Shown: piece after piece, positions 15,559-23,184 of the stretch
How positions within the stretch are numbered: the stretch's first letter is position 1
How the letters are laid out: each line of letters opens with the position of its first letter
DNA from: DATIYF01 sp035517775
GTDB lineage: Bacteria > Acidobacteriota > Terriglobia > Terriglobales > Acidobacteriaceae
Direction: 5' to 3'
DNA length: 24,855 nt
Assembly: GCA_035517775.1 (NCBI GenBank)
Contig: DATIYF010000078.1
Location: 1 to 24,855, forward strand
The notes under the pieces: generated by a model
The model's input: only the letters and a program-made list of their open reading frames with translations
What the model was told of the DNA's origin: nothing
Databases searched by the model: none
Translations under genes and position numbers: made by a program

Positions 15559-16086
15559 CTACGCCTTCTCAATCACCACCGACTGAATCACCACGTCCTT
15601 GGCCGGCCGGTCCCCGCGGTTGCGGGGCAGGTTCGCGATCTTGTCGGCAACATCCTGGCCTTCCACCACCTCGCCAAAAATGGTGTGTTTGCCGGTGAGC
15701 CACGTAGTAGGCGCAACGGTGATAAAGAACTGTGAGCCGTTGGTATTCGGCCCGGCGTTGGCCATGGCGAGCTTGCCCGGCTTATCGAATTTGTGTGGCG
15801 AGCCCTTTGTCTCGTCCTCGAACTGATATCCCGGCCCGCCCATCCCCGTGCCTGCAGGATCGCCACCCTGAATCATGAAGTCGGGAATCACGCGATGAAA
15901 AATCGTTCCGTCGTAGAGTTTGTCGGAACTCTTCTTGCGGCTCACAGGATGGGTCCACTGACGTTTGCCCTCGGCCAGCTCCACAAAATTGGCGACCGTC
16001 TTGGGCGCATCCTTTTCGAAAAGGCGGCACACGATGGTGCCCTCGGAGGTGTTGACCACGGCATACGTACCAGGCTGACGGCTCAT
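15559..16086 (-). CDS. Cytoplasmic cyclophilin-type peptidyl-prolyl isomerase
   Basis: 175 residues with the whole cyclophilin core and no signal peptide. Catalytic and substrate-binding residues are present: Arg65 and Phe70 in FHRVIPDFMIQGGD, Gln73, GSQFFIT (118-123), Trp129 in TTWLTGKHTIFGEV and His134. Trp129 and His134 match the cyclosporin-sensitive, eukaryote-like form. It should catalyse cis-trans isomerisation of X-Pro bonds in cytoplasmic proteins. A second, exported cyclophilin gene lies directly upstream on the same strand (50 bases apart) and shares 59 identical bases with it, so they are probably co-transcribed and related by duplication. Confidence 0.92.
   Translation of the reverse strand: MSRQPGTYAVVNTSEGTIVCRLFEKDAPKTVANFVELAEGKRQWTHPVSRKKSSDKLYDGTIFHRVIPDFMIQGGDPAGTGMGGPGYQFEDETKGSPHKFDKPGKLAMANAGPNTNGSQFFITVAPTTWLTGKHTIFGEVVEGQDVADKIANLPRNRGDRPAKDVVIQSVVIEKA
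15860..15918. repeat. 59-bp repeat shared by the two cyclophilin genes, copy 1
   Basis: Identical at every base to 16492-16550, in the same orientation. It encodes YDGTIFHRVIPDFMIQGGD in both proteins. Sequence on either side diverges. Confidence 0.9.
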
Positions 16087-16136
16087 GGGATCCTTTCTGA
16101 GGCTTGATGGTTTCTCTTTGCCTGCTCGCGCTCGGC

Positions 16137-16829
16137 TTACTGGCTTTTCTTCGGTGCGGCGGCAGGCTTATGGGTTGCCGGATGCGTCGTCCCGCCCTTC
16201 ACAATCGTAATGTGAACGATCTTCACCGGGTGGAACGGCCGGTCATTGGCATCGCGCGGCATGCGCGCGATCTGCTTCACCAGCGCCACGGTAGCGGCAT
16301 CACATTGGCCAAAAATCGTGTAGCCGCCATTCAGGCTGGGGTAGGGAACTTCGGTGATGAAAAATTGCGAGCCATTTGTGCCCGGCCCGGCATTCGCGTA
16401 CGCCAGCCGCCCCGGGCGGTCAAAAGTGAGCCCTGGAGAAGTTTCGTTCTTGAAAGCATATCCCGGATCACCGCTGCCATTGCCTGCCGGGTCGCCACCC
16501 TGAATCATGAAGTCGGGAATCACGCGATGAAAAATCGTTCCGTCGTAGAGCGGCACGCCGTGCTTTTTCAGGTGTGTGACCGGACTGGTCCAGTCTTTGC
16601 TGCCCTCAGCCAGACCGATGAAATTGGCCACACCAATGGGCGCCTCCTTGGGAAACAGCGTGCAATGCATTTTGCCGGCAGTGGTATCGATAATCGCGGT
16701 GGGGCCGGCCGGGGCGGTGACCACGCGGTGCGCCGGCGTGTGCGTGGTCGCAGGCTTTGAGGGCGTAGTCTGCGCCCAGGCGAAAGACGTGAGCGCCAGC
16801 AGAAACAGCAGTGACAGTGATTTCGTCAT
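16137..16829 (-). CDS. Exported cyclophilin-type peptidyl-prolyl isomerase
   Basis: 230 residues from the ATG at 16829, chosen because it puts a classic signal peptide at the N-terminus (MTKSLSLLFLLALTSFAWAQ, likely cleaved after AWA). A further upstream start (16871) would add 14 residues before it. A Pro/Thr/His-rich linker (residues 21-45) leads to the isomerase core: Arg102, Phe107 and Gln110 in FHRVIPDFMIQGGD, and GSQFFIT. The cyclosporin-contact Trp and His of the neighbouring paralogue are replaced (YPSLNGGYTIFGQC), as in typical bacterial enzymes. It ends in a Lys/Ala/Pro tail. It should fold periplasmic proteins. Confidence 0.9.
   Translation of the reverse strand: MTKSLSLLFLLALTSFAWAQTTPSKPATTHTPAHRVVTAPAGPTAIIDTTAGKMHCTLFPKEAPIGVANFIGLAEGSKDWTSPVTHLKKHGVPLYDGTIFHRVIPDFMIQGGDPAGNGSGDPGYAFKNETSPGLTFDRPGRLAYANAGPGTNGSQFFITEVPYPSLNGGYTIFGQCDAATVALVKQIARMPRDANDRPFHPVKIVHITIVKGGTTHPATHKPAAAPKKSQ
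16492..16550. repeat. 59-bp repeat shared by the two cyclophilin genes, copy 2
   Basis: Same sequence as 15860-15918, direct orientation, starting 632 bases away. Including synonymous positions there is no difference, although the rest of the two genes is clearly diverged. Confidence 0.9.
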
Positions 16830-16943
16830 GGAAGCACCGCCAGGGAGTAATGTCATTCGACCTCTCATCAAGCATCTCTACTGACTTAAGCTGAAGGCGC
16901 TATTCTTCGCCAGCACTCAATTCTACGTCATTCGCAGGGCGCC

Positions 16944-18212
16944 TCACTTGCCGGATGAGCTGTGCCCACCCTCCGCCTGCATCTCGCGGCTCACGCGCTC
17001 CACTTGAGCAAACACGCGCAGCACATTGCCACCCAGAATTTTGCGAATATCGTCTGGGCCGTAGCCACGATCGAGCAACGCCTGCGTGATTTTCGGCAAA
17101 TCCGCCGCAGAATCCATGCCTGCCGGGGTGGCGCCGCTCACGCCATCGAAGTCCGAACCCAGCCCTACGTGGTCCACCCCCGCTACTTTCGCGATGTGAT
17201 CAATGTTGTCAATCAGCGCGCTGAAGGGCGGCCGCGGAATCCTGGCCATCCATTCGCGCTGAATCCGGTCCACGTCAACCGCTGAAACCGTCTTCCCCTG
17301 GGCTTTTTCGCCATCCACAAAGGCCTTGATGGCCGCATCTTCTGCCGGCTGCTGCGCCACCATGGCCTTGCGGAAGTTCTCGTCGTCGAAGGCAGAAAAG
17401 AAGTTCACATCCACCACGCCTCCATTCTTAGCTAAAGCCCGCAGCATGTCGTCGGTCATGTTTCGGGCATGGCCGGAAATCGCCCGCGCCGAAGAGTGCG
17501 AGGCAATCACCGGCGCCTTGGTCGTGGCCATCGTGTCCCAGAAGGTCTTGTCCGAAACGTGCGAAATATCCACCATCATGCCCAGGCGGTTCATTTCCAG
17601 CACCACCTGCTTGCCGAAGTCGGTCAGCCCGTTGTGGTGCTCCACCTTGGCGTCGTTGATGTCGCCCGAAGAATCCGCCCACTGGTTGGTGTTCGACCAG
17701 CTCAGCGTCATGTAGCGGACGCCCAGGCGATAGAAATCGCGCAGCACGCGAATATCGTTCTCAATGGCGTGCCCGCCCTCGACCCCCATGAGCGCCGCCA
17801 GCTTGTGCTGCTTGTGGGCGCGCTCGATGTCGGCCACGCTGAAGGCCATCATCATGCGGCCGGGATGCCGCGCCGCCTGCTCGTACACGGAGTCAATCAG
17901 GTCGAGCGCCCGGTGCGCGTAGCGGCCCTTGCTGGTATCGGGATCAACCCAGATGGAGAAAAACTCCGCGCCCAGATTTCCTGCCCGCGCTTTGTCCAGG
18001 CTGATGTGGCCGTTATCCTTCGGATCGGTCGAGCCGATATCGAAGTTGTCGTCCACAAAGCGCTGCGGCGTATCGGCATGGGTATCTATCACGATGGCGG
18101 AGTCGTGGATGGCGCGGGCCCGCGCGGAGACCGCCGGGCCGCCGTTCTGGGCCGCAGCGGCAAGAGAAAAAAGTACCAGGCAGATGGCAAAGAGAGTTTT
18201 TCGAAGGCTCAT
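16944..18212 (-). CDS. Exported membrane-dipeptidase-like enzyme (peptidase M19)
   Basis: 422 residues with a signal peptide (MSLRKTLFAICLVLFSLAAAA, cleavage near Ala21). The M19 zinc ligands are all visible: His45 and Asp47 in IDTHADTP, bridging Glu145 in GVEGGH, His218 in DISHVSD, His239 in IASHSSAR, and the Asp of GLGSDFDGV. YMTLSWSNTNQWADS (167-181) is a family core sequence. These enzymes hydrolyse dipeptides, including those with a C-terminal D-residue, in the periplasm. The gene lies on the same strand as the two cyclophilins (114 bases apart). It may supply amino acids from peptides or from peptidoglycan turnover; its natural substrate is not told by sequence. Confidence 0.93.
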   Translation of the reverse strand: MSLRKTLFAICLVLFSLAAAAQNGGPAVSARARAIHDSAIVIDTHADTPQRFVDDNFDIGSTDPKDNGHISLDKARAGNLGAEFFSIWVDPDTSKGRYAHRALDLIDSVYEQAARHPGRMMMAFSVADIERAHKQHKLAALMGVEGGHAIENDIRVLRDFYRLGVRYMTLSWSNTNQWADSSGDINDAKVEHHNGLTDFGKQVVLEMNRLGMMVDISHVSDKTFWDTMATTKAPVIASHSSARAISGHARNMTDDMLRALAKNGGVVDVNFFSAFDDENFRKAMVAQQPAEDAAIKAFVDGEKAQGKTVSAVDVDRIQREWMARIPRPPFSALIDNIDHIAKVAGVDHVGLGSDFDGVSGATPAGMDSAADLPKITQALLDRGYGPDDIRKILGGNVLRVFAQVERVSREMQAEGGHSSSGK

Positions 18213-18513
18213 GTCGTGTACTGGTTCCAGGAAGCAGCAAGGATTTTACGCGTTTGCCGCCGGTTTCGTCGCATAATTCACGCAAATTGATTTCGAGCCA
18301 GGAGCTACATCAGGATTATTTTTGCGGGATTGACCGCCCAGGTCCTCGCCGAGGCGGCGCCGGGATCCTGGTCAGCGTTTCATGGCATCAGCCAGCAGAA
18401 GGCGATACTCTTCTGATTCCCACTGTTGCGGTCTCGGCGCTGGGCCTGGCGGCTCAGGGTTGCTAACTTCCCTGTTCTTCCATTTCCGGCATCCGTGAAC
18501 TGAGCGGGCAATC
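18213..18513. other. 301-bp gap without gene
   Basis: The one frame here (about 70 residues) is Arg/Cys-rich and unlike a protein. A TAAAAT (minus strand, about 35 bases before the dipeptidase ATG) could be a -10 element, but no matching -35 was found. No repeat or RNA was seen. Confidence 0.35.
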
Positions 18514-19035
18514 TCAAGCGGAATCCAGCGCTTTCATGGCCTGATGGACGCACTCGGCCAGCGGCCGGCTCGTATCAATTACCGTCTTCGGCCGGGCGAT
18601 CTGCTCAAAGCGCGCCTTCACGCGCCGATACAGCTCGTAATCGCGATTGCTCGCCGGATGCTCGCCCGCGGCTGCCTGCGTTTCAATCCGCCGCCGCGCC
18701 TCCTCTTCCGTGCAGACGCATTCCAGTATCCGCCATGGCTGCCGGAGCGCTTCCGCTGCGCGTATTGCCTCTTCAATCTGATAGCCCCGCGAAAAAGGTC
18801 TCCCATCGAGGAATACGAACCGCCGCGGGTCTTTCTTGAGCAGGAAGGCCGCTGCTTCCAGCATCAGCCGCTGGCAGAAGTCATCTTGGCCGGTGGAGTA
18901 CTCGATCTCTGGCGGCGCGAACAGCGCGGCCCGCACCTGGTCTTTATCGAGCACTGCGCCCGAGAGCCGCTCAGCCAGTGCCCGCGCGAGCGTTGTTTTG
19001 CCGCAGCCGGGCAGCCCGGCCATAAGGACGATCAT
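18514..19035 (-). CDS. P-loop kinase/ATPase of the AAA_33 (zeta-toxin/gluconokinase-like) type
   Basis: 173 residues. The Walker A motif GLPGCGKT is at 7-14. An Asp in the next strand follows (LDKDQVRAALF, with the 'DKDxxR' start of nucleoside/sugar kinase-like proteins). FVFLDGRPFSRG (73-84) provides the Walker B-like Asp, and a lid region rich in Arg (EEEARRRIETQ, 110-120) follows. The layout fits the small P-loop kinases that phosphorylate small molecules. It is not long enough for a chloramphenicol phosphotransferase-plus-domain protein, and there is no neighbouring antitoxin gene, so a toxin role is not supported. Cytoplasmic; substrate unknown. Confidence 0.8.
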   Translation of the reverse strand: MIVLMAGLPGCGKTTLARALAERLSGAVLDKDQVRAALFAPPEIEYSTGQDDFCQRLMLEAAAFLLKKDPRRFVFLDGRPFSRGYQIEEAIRAAEALRQPWRILECVCTEEEARRRIETQAAAGEHPASNRDYELYRRVKARFEQIARPKTVIDTSRPLAECVHQAMKALDSA

Positions 19036-19190
19036 GTTGATTATTGAACCTCAGGCCCAGCCATTGGTCGAGCGATTCTTGACAGGCCGCTGGCGCGAGG
19101 TGTGAGCCTCAGAAAGCAGATTCCCCGCCGGCTGAAGGCTGCGGGGAATGACTGCCGAGTCTTAGGATTCGCTTACGGTGGAGGGTTCCC

Positions 19191-19946
19191 TTACTGTCCG
19201 CCGCCCGCCGAGCCCATCACTACCTGGCCGGAATCCTGGTCATCGTCGGGCTGCGCCGGCGTCAGGTTATTTTCCCGCCAGCTCTCGTAGCGGTTGGAGA
19301 CCATCACGTGAAACACCCATTGATGGCGCTCTTCTTCCGGCTCGATGAGGTCGAGGTTCCTCAGCGGCAGCATGTACTGCTCAATGAACAGAATCTGGTC
19401 GCGGCTCAGGCCCCGGCGCTGAATGTCCACGGTGATACCCGCCAGGTGCGAAGAAGCCAGCTCGCCGGTTTCGGGTGCGGCGTTGCGGTTGTGCCGGCGC
19501 AGCTTGGTCTGCATCTGCACCGTGCGCACCGCGGAGTTGATCTGGATGGAGGTATGGAATTCCTTATAAAAGGCCACGCTCAGGTCCTGCACAAAGTCGC
19601 GGGTCCAGGGGCGGCAGTAGCGGCGGTCGGGATCGAGCCGCGGGTCGAAGCGCACCGTGTCGCTGGCCTCAATGGGCACCAGCGCGCCAATGGACTTGAG
19701 TTCTTCCAGTTCGGCGTCATCCTGTATGCGCGGCAATTCCAGCCGGTCAATCTCTTCGTTTTGCCGCACCATGGATTCCCGGGTCGGCCGGAACAGCGGA
19801 TGATACAGGACGTTGCGGAAGCGGCGGCTGTGCCGGACCTCGGCGCGCGAATGCTGATAGGCGGCGGTGTGCAGAGCGAAGAGCTGGCTGGGCAGGGCAA
19901 TGGCCAGCAACAGCAGCAGTCTTCCCCCTCTTTGCAGTGTTCCCCT
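19191..19946 (-). CDS. Exported DUF5715-like protein with M15 (D-Ala-D-Ala peptidase) fold traits
   Basis: 251 residues from a GTG at 19946, preferred because AGAGG lies 7 nt upstream and a signal peptide follows at once (RGTLQRGGR, then LLLLLAIALPSQLFA). The frame is open to a TTG at 20012, which adds 22 residues of Pro/Ala sequence before it. The C-terminal half resembles LAS/M15 peptidases: Arg142 in INSAVRTVQMQ, and SSHLAGITVDI with His168 and Asp175 at the family spacing (H-x6-D). His214 in WVFHVMVS is also present. The Glu expected three residues before the last His is Trp here, so activity is uncertain. The position fits a cell-wall role. Confidence 0.75.
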   Translation of the reverse strand, partial: RGTLQRGGRLLLLLAIALPSQLFALHTAAYQHSRAEVRHSRRFRNVLYHPLFRPTRESMVRQNEEIDRLELPRIQDDAELEELKSIGALVPIEASDTVRFDPRLDPDRRYCRPWTRDFVQDLSVAFYKEFHTSIQINSAVRTVQMQTKLRRHNRNAAPETGELASSHLAGITVDIQRRGLSRDQILFIEQYMLPLRNLDLIEPEEERHQWVFHVMVSNRYESWRENNLTPAQPDDDQDSGQVVMGSAGGGQ

Positions 19947-20073
19947 CACGAAGTGGCCTCTTTGAATGGCTCTCACTCCCGGCGCTGGGGGCGGAGCCGG
20001 TATTGTAATCAAGGTTCAAAAAAGGACAAGCCCAAAGTGACCTTGGTTACGAAAGTGTTGTTTGCACCTTGCC

Positions 20074-20112
20074 GGTTCTGGTCCGGCCTCGATTACCGGC
20101 GTCACCAGAACC
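20074..20112. repeat. 9-bp inverted repeat upstream of the DUF5715-like gene
   Basis: GGTTCTGGT (20074-20082) and ACCAGAACC (20104-20112) are perfect inverted arms around 21 nt, with a further CCGG/CCGG pairing inside. No T-run follows. It may be a leader structure or an operator. Confidence 0.5.
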
Positions 20113-20391
20113 ATGTACCGGGAGGGTGAATTGCAGTCGAGGGGCCATTTGTGAAAGATGAATAATTCTTCGTAAACAACTGATTCTAAATATATTGATT
20201 GATGGACGAAGGTAACCTCAGCAGGCCGGGCGGCGGATTTTGGCGGCCCAACTTACGGAAATTGTCACTTGTGGGTAAAGCGGCGGCGGCCCGTTTGAGC
20301 TGGCTCGGCCCGATTCTCAGGAACTGATTCAGCGTAGCAGGGGGGCGTGCAGCGATCGAAGCAGAACCATCCGCAAAAAGGGGCTGAGAGG

Positions 20392-20458
20392 CTTGAAGGC
20401 TCACGAAGGCCTCGCCTTCAAGGGTTTTCCTTTGTGTGGCTTCGTGCCCTTTGTGGTG
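20392..20458. repeat. Dispersed CACAAAGG-type repeat, copy upstream of sdhC
   Basis: CTTGAAGGC (20392-20400) and GCCTTCAAG (20414-20422) form a perfect 9-bp inverted repeat. It is followed (20425-20458) by a string of CCTTTGTG/CTTCGTG modules, similar in pattern to the hairpin between sdhC and sdhA at 21315-21392. Confidence 0.6.
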
Positions 20459-20487
20459 GCGCCTGATCAACCTTGCGCGCCGGTTCC

Positions 20488-20517
20488 TTGACTTCCATTC
20501 TCTTTCCCCAACATAAT
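20488..20517 (+). promoter_or_regulatory. Sigma70-type promoter of the sdh operon
   Basis: TTGACT (20488-20493) and CATAAT (20512-20517), each 5 of 6 consensus bases, have an 18-bp spacer. They lie 43 bases before the sdhC start codon. A ribosome site (AAGGGG, 20548-20553) follows in the leader. Confidence 0.6.
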
Positions 20518-20559
20518 AAAAGGTTCACTTGCCAGTTCTGAGGCGATAAGGGGCGTACT

Positions 20560-21303
20560 TTGGCGGCAAGCGCCAGTCCTGCAGCTCCCATGGTGAAGAG
20601 TGGCGTGGCTCCCTTGCGGGCGGGGCAGGGTTATTCCTTCTGGCTGCGCCGCTTGCATTCCCTGACCGGCATAATTCCCGTTGGGGCGTTTCTGTTCGAG
20701 CACATCCTGATTTCAAATGCCACCGCAATCGGCGGACCGGCCGCCTACGCCCGCCAGGTGCGCTTTCTGGCCAGCCTGCCGCTGGTTACGGCGCTGGAGC
20801 TGTTTGGCATTTGGCTGCCGATTCTGTTTCACGGCTTGTACGGGTTTTACATCTGGTACCGCGGGGAGTCGAACCTTGCCGAGTATCCCTGGAGCGGCAA
20901 CTGGATGTACGCCGCCCAGCGCTGGACCGGCGGCATCGTGTTCGTTTACATCGTCTGGCACACCTACACCATGCGCTTCACCGGCATTGACCTGCACGAC
21001 TATCCGGGGGCCGCATTCGGCAAAGTGCAGGCGGAAGTTTTTCATACCGGGCTATTTTTGTTCTACGTCGTAGGCTTGCTCTGCGCCTCATGGCATTTCG
21101 CCTACGGAATATGGCTGTTTTGCGCCAAGTGGGGCATTATTTCCGGAGAGAAGGCGCGGCGTCGTTTTCTGGCGGTGTGCCTGGCATTCTTCTTTGTGCT
21201 GAGCGGAGTAGGGCTGGGCAGTCTGGCCAAGTTCCGGAAACTTCGGCAGCAGCCGACCGACCCGGCAGGCGCGCATATGATCGAGATGCACGCCGCGGAC
21301 TGA
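20560..21303 (+). CDS. sdhC: Succinate dehydrogenase/fumarate reductase cytochrome b558 subunit
   Basis: 247 residues with five membrane helices. It is the membrane anchor that carries heme b and passes electrons between the Fe-S subunit and quinone. Candidate heme ligands are His33 (RRLHSLTG), His48, His91 (FHGLYGFYIWYRG), His134 (WHTYTMRF) and His179 (SWHFAYGIW), the pattern of the single-subunit b558 type known from Bacillus and Bacteroidetes. I chose the TTG at 20560 because AAGGGG lies 6 bases upstream; the ATG at 20590 has no ribosome site. sdhA follows after 111 bases that contain a long imperfect hairpin. Confidence 0.92.
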   Translation: MAASASPAAPMVKSGVAPLRAGQGYSFWLRRLHSLTGIIPVGAFLFEHILISNATAIGGPAAYARQVRFLASLPLVTALELFGIWLPILFHGLYGFYIWYRGESNLAEYPWSGNWMYAAQRWTGGIVFVYIVWHTYTMRFTGIDLHDYPGAAFGKVQAEVFHTGLFLFYVVGLLCASWHFAYGIWLFCAKWGIISGEKARRRFLAVCLAFFFVLSGVGLGSLAKFRKLRQQPTDPAGAHMIEMHAAD

Positions 21304-21314
21304 AAAAGCATGAA

Positions 21315-21392
21315 ACCACAAAGGGCGCGAAGGTCCACGAAGAAAAGCCTGACGTTAAGGTTTTCTTCGTGGCCCTTTGTGTCCTTCGTGGT
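21315..21392. repeat. 32-bp imperfect inverted repeat between sdhC and sdhA
   Basis: Arms 21315-21346 and 21361-21392 match at 27 of 32 positions around a 14-nt loop. Each is made of ACCACRAAGG/CACGAAG modules. The hairpin lies between the sdhC stop (21303) and the sdhA ATG (21415). It belongs to the CACAAAGG-type dispersed repeats, also seen at 20392-20458. Confidence 0.8.
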
Positions 21393-21414
21393 GATTTGCC
21401 CTTAAGAACCTGGC

Positions 21415-23184
21415 ATGGCAACCAATCCCAAAATCATCGTGATCGGCGGCGGGCTGGCAGGGCTTTCCGCCGTCATCAAGATCGCCGAGATGGGTGGCAA
21501 CGTTGACCTGTTCTCCATAGTGCCGGTCAAGCGTTCGCACTCGGTTTGTGCCCAGGGCGGCATCAACGCCGCCAAGAATCTGAAGGGTGAAGGCGACTCC
21601 ACCTGGCAGCACTTTGACGACACGATTTATGGCGGCGACTTCCTGGCCAACCAGCCGCCGGTGAAGGCCATGTGCGAGGCCGCGCCGGGCATTATTGACC
21701 TGCTCGACCGCATGGGCGTGCCCTTCAACCGTACGCCCGAAGGCCTGCTCGATTTTCGCCGTTTCGGCGGCACTCTCTACAACCGTACCGCTTTTGCCGG
21801 CGCCACCACCGGCCAGCAGCTGCTTTACGCCCTCGATGAGCAGGTACGGCGGCACGAGGCGGAGGGCAAAGTCAAAAAGTACGAGCACTGGGAGTTTCTT
21901 TCCGCCGTGCTCGATGGCAACCGGGTTTGCCGCGGCATCTGCGCCATGGATTTGCGTTCCATGGAAGTGCGCTGTTTCCCGGCCGACGCCATCATCGTGG
22001 CGACCGGGGGCGTGGGCGCCATTTTCGGCAAGTCCACCAATTCTGTGGTCTGCACCGGCTCGGCGCAGTCGGCGCTCTATCAGCAGGGCGCGTATTACGC
22101 CAATGGCGAGTTCATTCAGGTGCACCCCACGTCCATCCCTGGGGAAGACAAGCTGCGCCTGATGTCGGAATCGGCGCGCGGCGAAGGCGGCCGCGTCTGG
22201 GTGCCGAGGACGCAGGGCGACAAAAGAGATCCGAAGGCGATTCCAGAAAAAGACCGCTGGTATTTTCTCGAAGAGTGGTACCCGAAGTACGGCAATCTGG
22301 TGCCGCGCGACGTAGCCACGCGGGCCATCTTCAAAGTCGTATACGAGAACAAGCTCGGCATTGATGGCAAGCCGATGGTCTATCTGGACCTGACGCACAT
22401 TGATCGCGCCATCCTCGACCGCAAGCTGGAAGGCATTCTGGAGATTTACGAGAAGTTTGTGGGCGATGACCCGCGTGATACGCCCATGAAAATTTTTCCC
22501 GGCATGCATTACACCATGGGCGGCTTGTGGGTGGATTTCAACCAGGCCACCAACATTCCCGGAGTCTTTGCCGCCGGCGAGTGCGAATATCAATACCACG
22601 GCGCCAACCGGCTGGGGGCCAACTCGCTGGTCTCGTGCATCTTTGGCGGCTTTGTGGCCGGGCCCAACGCGGTGCGCTACGCCAAAAATTTACCGGCAGC
22701 GCCGGCCAATGGGCATTTCGACGCCGAAAAGAAAAAGCAGGAAGAAAACAATGCTCTGCTGATGAAAAATGTCGGCGACGAGAACCCGTTTAAGCTGTGG
22801 CGCGAACTGGGCGAGCTGATGACCGAGAACTGCACCGTCATCCGCTACAACAAGAACCTGAAGCAGACCGATGCCAAGCTGTGCGAGATGCTGGAGCGCT
22901 TCCGCCGGGTCAATTTGAGCGACCGCACCCAGTGGGCGAACACCTCGGTAGTCTTTACCCGCCAGCTTTACAACATGCTGCAGCTTTCGCGGGTGATTGC
23001 GCAGGGCGCCGGGTTACGGGATGAATCGCGCGGCGCGCACTACAAGCCCGATTTCCCCGAGCGCGACGACAAGAATTGGCTGAAGACAACCAAAGCCAGC
23101 TTTGCGCCCGACGCCGATGAGCCGAAATTCGAGTTCGAGCCGGTGGATATTTCGCTGATTCCGCCGCGGGCGAGAAAGTACTGA
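21415..23184 (+). CDS. sdhA: Succinate dehydrogenase/fumarate reductase flavoprotein subunit
   Basis: 589 residues. FAD-binding motif IVIGGGLAGLSA at 8-19, covalent-flavin His42 in RSHSVCAQGGINAA, the substrate-site run HPTSIPG...MSESARGEGG, and a late FAD segment GECEYQYHGANRLGANSLVS. It oxidises succinate to fumarate, or the reverse, at the cytoplasmic face of the membrane. The size and the 'NPKIIVIGGG' start are of the type that pairs with b558 anchors. The ribosome site is weak and lies just after the sdhC-sdhA hairpin. The stop codon overlaps the ATG of a small secreted-protein gene (TGATG). Confidence 0.95.
   Translation: MATNPKIIVIGGGLAGLSAVIKIAEMGGNVDLFSIVPVKRSHSVCAQGGINAAKNLKGEGDSTWQHFDDTIYGGDFLANQPPVKAMCEAAPGIIDLLDRMGVPFNRTPEGLLDFRRFGGTLYNRTAFAGATTGQQLLYALDEQVRRHEAEGKVKKYEHWEFLSAVLDGNRVCRGICAMDLRSMEVRCFPADAIIVATGGVGAIFGKSTNSVVCTGSAQSALYQQGAYYANGEFIQVHPTSIPGEDKLRLMSESARGEGGRVWVPRTQGDKRDPKAIPEKDRWYFLEEWYPKYGNLVPRDVATRAIFKVVYENKLGIDGKPMVYLDLTHIDRAILDRKLEGILEIYEKFVGDDPRDTPMKIFPGMHYTMGGLWVDFNQATNIPGVFAAGECEYQYHGANRLGANSLVSCIFGGFVAGPNAVRYAKNLPAAPANGHFDAEKKKQEENNALLMKNVGDENPFKLWRELGELMTENCTVIRYNKNLKQTDAKLCEMLERFRRVNLSDRTQWANTSVVFTRQLYNMLQLSRVIAQGAGLRDESRGAHYKPDFPERDDKNWLKTTKASFAPDADEPKFEFEPVDISLIPPRARKY

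Larger units (their letters stand above)
19947..20559. other. ~610-bp divergent gap with hairpins and repeats
   Basis: No gene is supported. It holds a hairpin at 20074-20112, an AT-rich stretch near 20160-20205, a repeat element at 20392-20458 and the sdh promoter at 20488-20517, all listed separately. The minus-strand ORF at 20186-20470 is made of the repeat and is not a protein gene. Confidence 0.5.

Noticed and set aside
15406..15735. Plus-strand frame at the 3' end of the cyclophilin gene
   Set aside because: Shadow of the cyclophilin on the other strand; not protein-like in the non-overlapping part.
17469..18290. Plus-strand 273-codon frame opposite the dipeptidase
   Set aside because: Shadow frame; the M19 zinc ligands are all in the minus-strand frame.
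18514..19035. Zeta-type toxin reading of the P-loop kinase
   Set aside because: No antitoxin-like gene is adjacent, and the similarity is only at the level of the P-loop kinase fold.
19308..20129. Plus-strand 273-codon frame opposite the DUF5715-like gene
   Set aside because: Shadow frame rich in Val/His/Gly without start support; the minus-strand frame has a signal peptide and M15-like motifs.
20186..20470. Minus-strand 94-codon frame beginning MIRRHHKGHEATQ
   Set aside because: Its N-terminus is simply the translated CACAAAGG-type repeat; such frames recur wherever the repeat occurs.
21355..22599. Minus-strand 414-codon frame opposite sdhA
   Set aside because: Shadow of sdhA and partly of the repeat; no domain.
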